From Candidatus Cloacimonadota bacterium (GTDB lineage Bacteria > Cloacimonadota > Cloacimonadia > Cloacimonadales > TCS61), in contig JAGLWO010000055.1 in assembly GCA_023133395.1 (NCBI GenBank), positions 1 to 9,344 on the forward strand: 9,344 bases of DNA, written 5' to 3'. The position numbers and the translations under genes are program-made. Under the pieces are notes generated by a model. That model made no database searches and was not told the origin of the DNA. It saw nothing but the letters and a program-made list of their open reading frames with translations. Positions 6,504-9,344 of this stretch are shown piece after piece; position 1 is the first letter of the stretch; each line of letters opens with the position of its first letter.

Positions 6504-7129
6504 TAATTTCTCCTGCTTTTAAAACTAATTTTGTTTTCATTGCCGTCAATAATTCTTTTAATATTTGATTTATGACGAACAATAATAAATAAAGTTATGA
6601 CAAATGCAAATATCAATAATTCGATACTATCAAACGAATTATGTATGTTGATAATTAGTTCTGTAATAAAAAAAGCTAAAGCTGCCAATATTGATCCAAG
6701 TGAGATATATTTGCTAATTATAACAGCTAAAAGGAATACGCTGAGACTGATTAAGACAGGGATAGGAGCCAGAGCAATAAAAACTCCTGTTGATGTGGCT
6801 ACCCCCTTACCCCCTTTAAATTTTAAAAAGATCGTAAAAATATGACCAATTATTGCAAATAATCCAATTGAAATTAATATTAAGATAGAATGATTCTGTA
6901 GTAAAATATTTCCCAGATAAACTGCAAAAAATCCTTTGGCAGTATCGATTAATAATGTGGTTATTCCAACCTTTGTACCCAATACTCTTAAAGCATTCGA
7001 AGCTCCAACATTTCCACTACCAAATTGCCGAATATCAATTCCTTTTATAATTTTTCCCATTAAATAACTGGTTGGGATACTTCCCAGTAAATAGGCACAG
7101 AAAAAGACCAAGACAAAATTAAAATTCAT
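6503..7129 (-). CDS. plsY: Glycerol-3-phosphate acyltransferase PlsY (acyl-phosphate dependent)
   Basis: Inner-membrane enzyme that moves an acyl group from acyl-phosphate (made by PlsX) to glycerol-3-phosphate, the first step of phospholipid synthesis. From ATG 7129 it has 208 residues and about five to seven hydrophobic segments. All three PlsY signature motifs are present: GSGNVGASN (37-45), GHIFTIFLKFKGGKG (95-109) and HKSNIKRIIDGNENK (186-200). I chose the internal ATG at 7129, not the one at 7174, because family members begin with the hydrophobic segment directly before LGSIPTSYL (15-23). The extra 15 residues would lie wholly inside the der coding region. A weak GGAAGAG lies upstream. 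This start gives an 11-nt overlap with der; the stop shares a base with the purF ATG. plsX is not in the window. Confidence 0.96.
   Translation of the reverse strand: MNFNFVLVFFCAYLLGSIPTSYLMGKIIKGIDIRQFGSGNVGASNALRVLGTKVGITTLLIDTAKGFFAVYLGNILLQNHSILILISIGLFAIIGHIFTIFLKFKGGKGVATSTGVFIALAPIPVLISLSVFLLAVIISKYISLGSILAALAFFITELIINIHNSFDSIELLIFAFVITLFIIVRHKSNIKRIIDGNENKISFKSRRN
6510..6514 (-). promoter_or_regulatory. Ribosome binding site of purF inside plsY codons
   Basis: AGGAG lies six bases before ATG 6503 and is part of the last two arginine codons of plsY. It fixes the purF start at the Met directly preceding the catalytic cysteine. Confidence 0.6.
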
Positions 7130-8444
7130 TGCTTTCTCTTCCACGGAAAAATGTTTTAATAGAAGCACCTTCAAATTTAAATGTGTCTCTTAACTGATTT
7201 GAAAGATACCTGCGATAGTGTGTTGTTACCAGTTTTGGATTATTGCAGAAAAAGATAAAAGTGGGTGGGTGGCTTTTTACCTGAGTACAAAAATAGATTT
7301 TAGTGTGTTTTCCGCTTGAATGGGTAGGAGGGAATTTCGCTAAAACTCTTTCCAGGAATTTATTTAGTTCTGAAGTAGGAATCCGCTTTTTACTTTCTTC
7401 TTCCACTTGCAGTATCAAATCGAGTATTTTATGTACTCTTTGTCCTGTGAGTGCAGATACAAAGATAATCGGGGCATATTCGACAAATTCAAGTTCATTC
7501 TTTATTTTTTTTACATGTTCACCTGTAGTAGAATTATCTTTATCGATTAAATCCCATTTGTTGCAGACAATGATAATATCTTTGTAATTTCTTGCAGCAT
7601 AAGAAACTATTTTTTGATCCTGATCGGAAATTTCCTGAGTTGCGTCCAGAATAGTGAGGACAATATCAGCTCGGTTAATACTCTCTATTGTCCGCATTGT
7701 ACTGAAGTATTCAACACCATATTTGATACGTTTTTTCCTTCGAAGACCTGCAGTATCAATAAAAGTTAATTCCTTATTACGATGTTTAAAGTGCAGGTCA
7801 ATTGAATCTCTGGTTGTACCAGGAATATCAGTAACAATAATGCTTTCCTGACCGGATAATTTATTAACTATAGAAGATTTCCCAACATTTGGTTTACCCA
7901 CAATTGCAACTCTTATAGCATCATTTTTCTGTTCAGAATCAGTAATAGTATCAACATGTTTCACTACTTCATCAAGGAAATTTCCAACGTTTCTTCCATG
8001 AATTGCAGCAATGGGGAAGGGGTCTCCAAATCCGAGCTTAAGAAAATCGTAAATCTCCAGTTCGTCCTTTTCATTATCCACTTTATTAGCAACTAACATC
8101 ACTTTTTCGCGATGACCGGAAAGAATTCGTGCTATTTCCATATCAATATCAGTTGTTCCTACTTTTGCATCGACCATAAAAAGAATAAGTTCAGCTTCTT
8201 CAATTGCTATCTCTGCCTGGAATTTGACAGCTTTATCTATACTATCGGTAGATTTTGGAATTATTCCTCCGGTATCAACAACTATAAAATTGTGGCCTGT
8301 CCATTCAGCTTCTTCATATTTTCTGTCGCGGGTTACACCTTCTTCAAAATCGACAATCGCACTTCTTTTCCTGCAAATCCTATTGAAGAGTGTAGATTTT
8401 CCGACATTAGCTCTTCCAACAATGGCAACCACGCTTTTTTTCAT
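7119..8444 (-). CDS. der: Ribosome-associated GTPase Der (EngA)
   Basis: Essential tandem-domain GTPase needed for 50S ribosomal subunit maturation. The 441 residues match the family. First G domain: GRANVGKST P-loop (10-18), T38 of the G2 region, DTGG (57-60), NKVD (120-123). Second G domain: GKPNVGKSS (183-191), the DIPGTTRDS switch (206-214), DTAGLRRKKRI (230-240), NKWD (295-298) and the SAL G5 (330-332). A C-terminal KH-like domain spans about 355-436. Ala12 replaces the more usual Pro in the first P-loop, and AAIHGRN (146-152) is a mild variant of the usual SAxHGxG. Der is the first gene of the minus-strand run. No good Shine-Dalgarno is seen close to ATG 8444, only an AAGGA about 20 nt away. 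Its 3' end overlaps plsY. Confidence 0.98.
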   Translation of the reverse strand: MKKSVVAIVGRANVGKSTLFNRICRKRSAIVDFEEGVTRDRKYEEAEWTGHNFIVVDTGGIIPKSTDSIDKAVKFQAEIAIEEAELILFMVDAKVGTTDIDMEIARILSGHREKVMLVANKVDNEKDELEIYDFLKLGFGDPFPIAAIHGRNVGNFLDEVVKHVDTITDSEQKNDAIRVAIVGKPNVGKSSIVNKLSGQESIIVTDIPGTTRDSIDLHFKHRNKELTFIDTAGLRRKKRIKYGVEYFSTMRTIESINRADIVLTILDATQEISDQDQKIVSYAARNYKDIIIVCNKWDLIDKDNSTTGEHVKKIKNELEFVEYAPIIFVSALTGQRVHKILDLILQVEEESKKRIPTSELNKFLERVLAKFPPTHSSGKHTKIYFCTQVKSHPPTFIFFCNNPKLVTTHYRRYLSNQLRDTFKFEGASIKTFFRGRESNEF

Positions 8445-8637
8445 ATTTTTTATACTTAGCTCGTTCCTTTATTATGCAGGTCAATCTTTGTAGAAGGTCG
8501 GATTTGTCAAACTAAAATGTTTAAAAGAATTTACATCCATATGAAAAACAATAGTCCATTTTATTGAATAAAAATGTTGACTAATTATACATAAAAAACA
8601 ATTTAAATAAGTTAATTTTAATATTAAAATTTAAATT
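8445..8637. promoter_or_regulatory. Divergent intergenic region with candidate promoters for the der operon and the subtilase gene
   Basis: This 193-bp, very AT-rich stretch separates the two divergent transcription units and must hold their start signals. On the minus strand a perfect TATAAT lies at 8584-8589, but its -35 position is poor; if used, the der leader would be about 130 nt. A TTGACA (minus strand, 8505-8510) and a TTGACC (8479-8484) lack a good -10 at 16-18 bp. On the plus strand TTGAAT (8564-8569) and TATACA (8586-8591) with a 16-bp spacer form a weak candidate about 45 bp before the subtilase ATG. The two candidates overlap, so the units could compete. No terminator hairpin, tRNA or riboswitch is apparent. 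In such AT-rich DNA these hexamers can occur by chance. Confidence 0.3.
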
Positions 8638-9344
8638 ATGAATTTAAGAAATAGATTGAAAATAATAAAGAAATTTATACCTGCATTGTTGTTTCTCTTG
8701 CCAGTTTTTGTTAATTCATTAACTTCAGAAGAAATAAGAAAAATGGATCCGCTTCTTCAACGGGTTTATCGTATCTATAAACAATACCCTGAAAAACTTG
8801 ATAAAGAAAAAATTGTTCCAGTACAATATATAGATAGGATTCCCTACATCTCTGTTTTTTTTAGAACTTCCTATTCCAAAGGTGAACTTCAGACAAAAAA
8901 TATCCCGGTGCAGAGTAAAGCTGGAGATATTGCAGCTTCCATTATTAGTTTTGAGAAATTGGAAGAACTCATTCAGGATAAAAATATAATCCATTTGGAA
9001 GCCGGGTTAAAGGATTTCCCACTTTTAGAAGTAAGCACCTCTGATTCCACAAAAACAGGAGTCGAGGGAACTATTTATATAGGTAACAATGCTGATGCTT
9101 CCCAATCTGCTGGTTATAATGGAACAGGGGTTATAGCTGCGGTAATTGACCCCTATGGCATCAGGTTTACGCATGAAGATTTTGAAAAAAATAACGAAGA
9201 TACACGTGTGCTTTTTATCTGGGATCACACAACCGGTACAGGGGGCGCTAATCATCCAAGCGGGTATGACTACGGAACAGAATACGACAGTACTGCTATA
9301 AATAGCGGAAGTTGTCTTCAAACTCCGGGTTATCATGGTAATAC
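8638..9344 (+). CDS. Secreted S8-family (subtilisin-like) peptidase, 3' end cut by window edge
   Basis: The visible 235 residues are the N-terminal part of an exported serine protease or pseudoprotease. A basic start and hydrophobic core (about 13-26) form a signal peptide. Residues about 60-132 look like a subtilase propeptide, with a GDIAASIISFEKLEEL stretch (96-111) and an H-L-E-A-G-L block (119-124) like prodomains of other large bacterial S8 proteins. The catalytic domain begins near 140, with GTGVIAAVID (162-171) giving the likely catalytic Asp171 and THED following (178-181). The F-I-W-D (193-196) and YGTEY (212-216) stretches are typical of this subgroup. Y232-H233-G234-N235 at the window edge is the probable His motif. 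The Ser is outside. Variations from consensus: D-P-Y-G instead of D-[ST]-G, and H-G-N instead of H-G-T. The ATG has an A/T-only leader without Shine-Dalgarno. Divergent to der; no visible functional link. Confidence 0.87.
   Translation, partial: MNLRNRLKIIKKFIPALLFLLPVFVNSLTSEEIRKMDPLLQRVYRIYKQYPEKLDKEKIVPVQYIDRIPYISVFFRTSYSKGELQTKNIPVQSKAGDIAASIISFEKLEELIQDKNIIHLEAGLKDFPLLEVSTSDSTKTGVEGTIYIGNNADASQSAGYNGTGVIAAVIDPYGIRFTHEDFEKNNEDTRVLFIWDHTTGTGGANHPSGYDYGTEYDSTAINSGSCLQTPGYHGN

Noticed and set aside
7130..7174. Longer PlsY start at ATG 7174, adding 15 residues.
   Set aside because: The extension is hydrophilic and lies wholly inside der, and family members start near the first membrane helix; ATG 7129 fits better.
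8478..8510. Imperfect direct repeat in the intergenic region: AGGTC followed by a TTTGT-like core, twice, about 17 bp apart, a possible operator.
   Set aside because: Only the five-base AGGTC matches exactly in register and the rest needs gaps; too weak to call a binding site without conservation in relatives.
8482..8541. A 19-codon minus-strand reading frame (starting ATG GAT GTA) upstream of der, as a possible leader peptide.
   Set aside because: No Shine-Dalgarno, no run of regulatory codons and no attenuator-like hairpin after it; expected by chance in a region this size.
8725..9336. Two minus-strand open frames opposite the subtilase gene (8725-8994 and 9025-9336).
   Set aside because: The plus-strand frame is continuous from 8638 to the edge and carries a signal peptide, prodomain and Asp motif; the antisense frames show no family features.
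1..9344. Search by eye for CRISPR arrays, insertion sequences, tRNA/rRNA genes, toxin-antitoxin pairs, defence islands or prophage genes.
   Set aside because: None seen. Apart from the intergenic region, the window is filled with core metabolic and translation genes in one continuous run.

Overview
The window is AT-rich throughout and uses the standard genetic code (TGA serves as a stop in rseC and folK). The gene set points to a diderm (Gram-negative-type) bacterium. It includes a stand-alone heptose-1-phosphate adenylyltransferase for LPS or ADP-heptose, an RseC-type membrane protein, and an exported subtilase with a divergent prodomain. The style resembles the FCB superphylum, perhaps a Cloacimonadota-like lineage. 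That placement is an inference from gene style, not a phylogeny.

Layout. From about 8444 down to position 1, the minus strand carries one very tight run of twelve genes: der, plsY, purF, hldE-type adenylyltransferase, rseC, folB, folK, a GlmU uridylyltransferase domain, a HIT-family protein, a membrane-anchored LytR_C-domain protein, rsfS and argS. argS is cut by the left edge. No junction has a gap above 10 nt, and seven of the eleven overlap (1, 4, 11, 14 or 20 nt), so the run is very probably one translationally coupled operon. I saw no internal terminator. A 193-bp AT-rich intergenic region (8445-8637) separates it from a divergent plus-strand gene for a secreted S8 (subtilisin-like) peptidase, cut by the right edge.

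How the genes fit together. The operon mixes housekeeping functions. Der and RsfS act on the ribosome, and ArgRS charges tRNA. PlsY makes lysophosphatidate for phospholipids, PurF commits PRPP to purines, and FolB and FolK are consecutive folate steps. The heptose and GlcNAc-1-P nucleotidyltransferases feed the cell envelope, RseC is linked to redox/SoxR reduction, and the HIT protein probably acts on dinucleoside polyphosphates. This looks like a growth-linked 'macro-operon'; I see no defence, mobile or other accessory system.

Points worth a second look: (1) the ArgRS has N-I-V-S where class I synthetases carry the HIGH signature, although KMSKR is intact; (2) the subtilase has an extra residue and no Ser/Thr after its catalytic Asp, and H-G-N rather than H-G-T at the His motif; (3) the GlmU homologue has only the uridylyltransferase domain; (4) PurF has substitutions in its glutamine-binding loops but keeps all four Fe-S cysteines; (5) a LytR_C domain stands alone behind one membrane helix in the HIT-rsfS neighbourhood.
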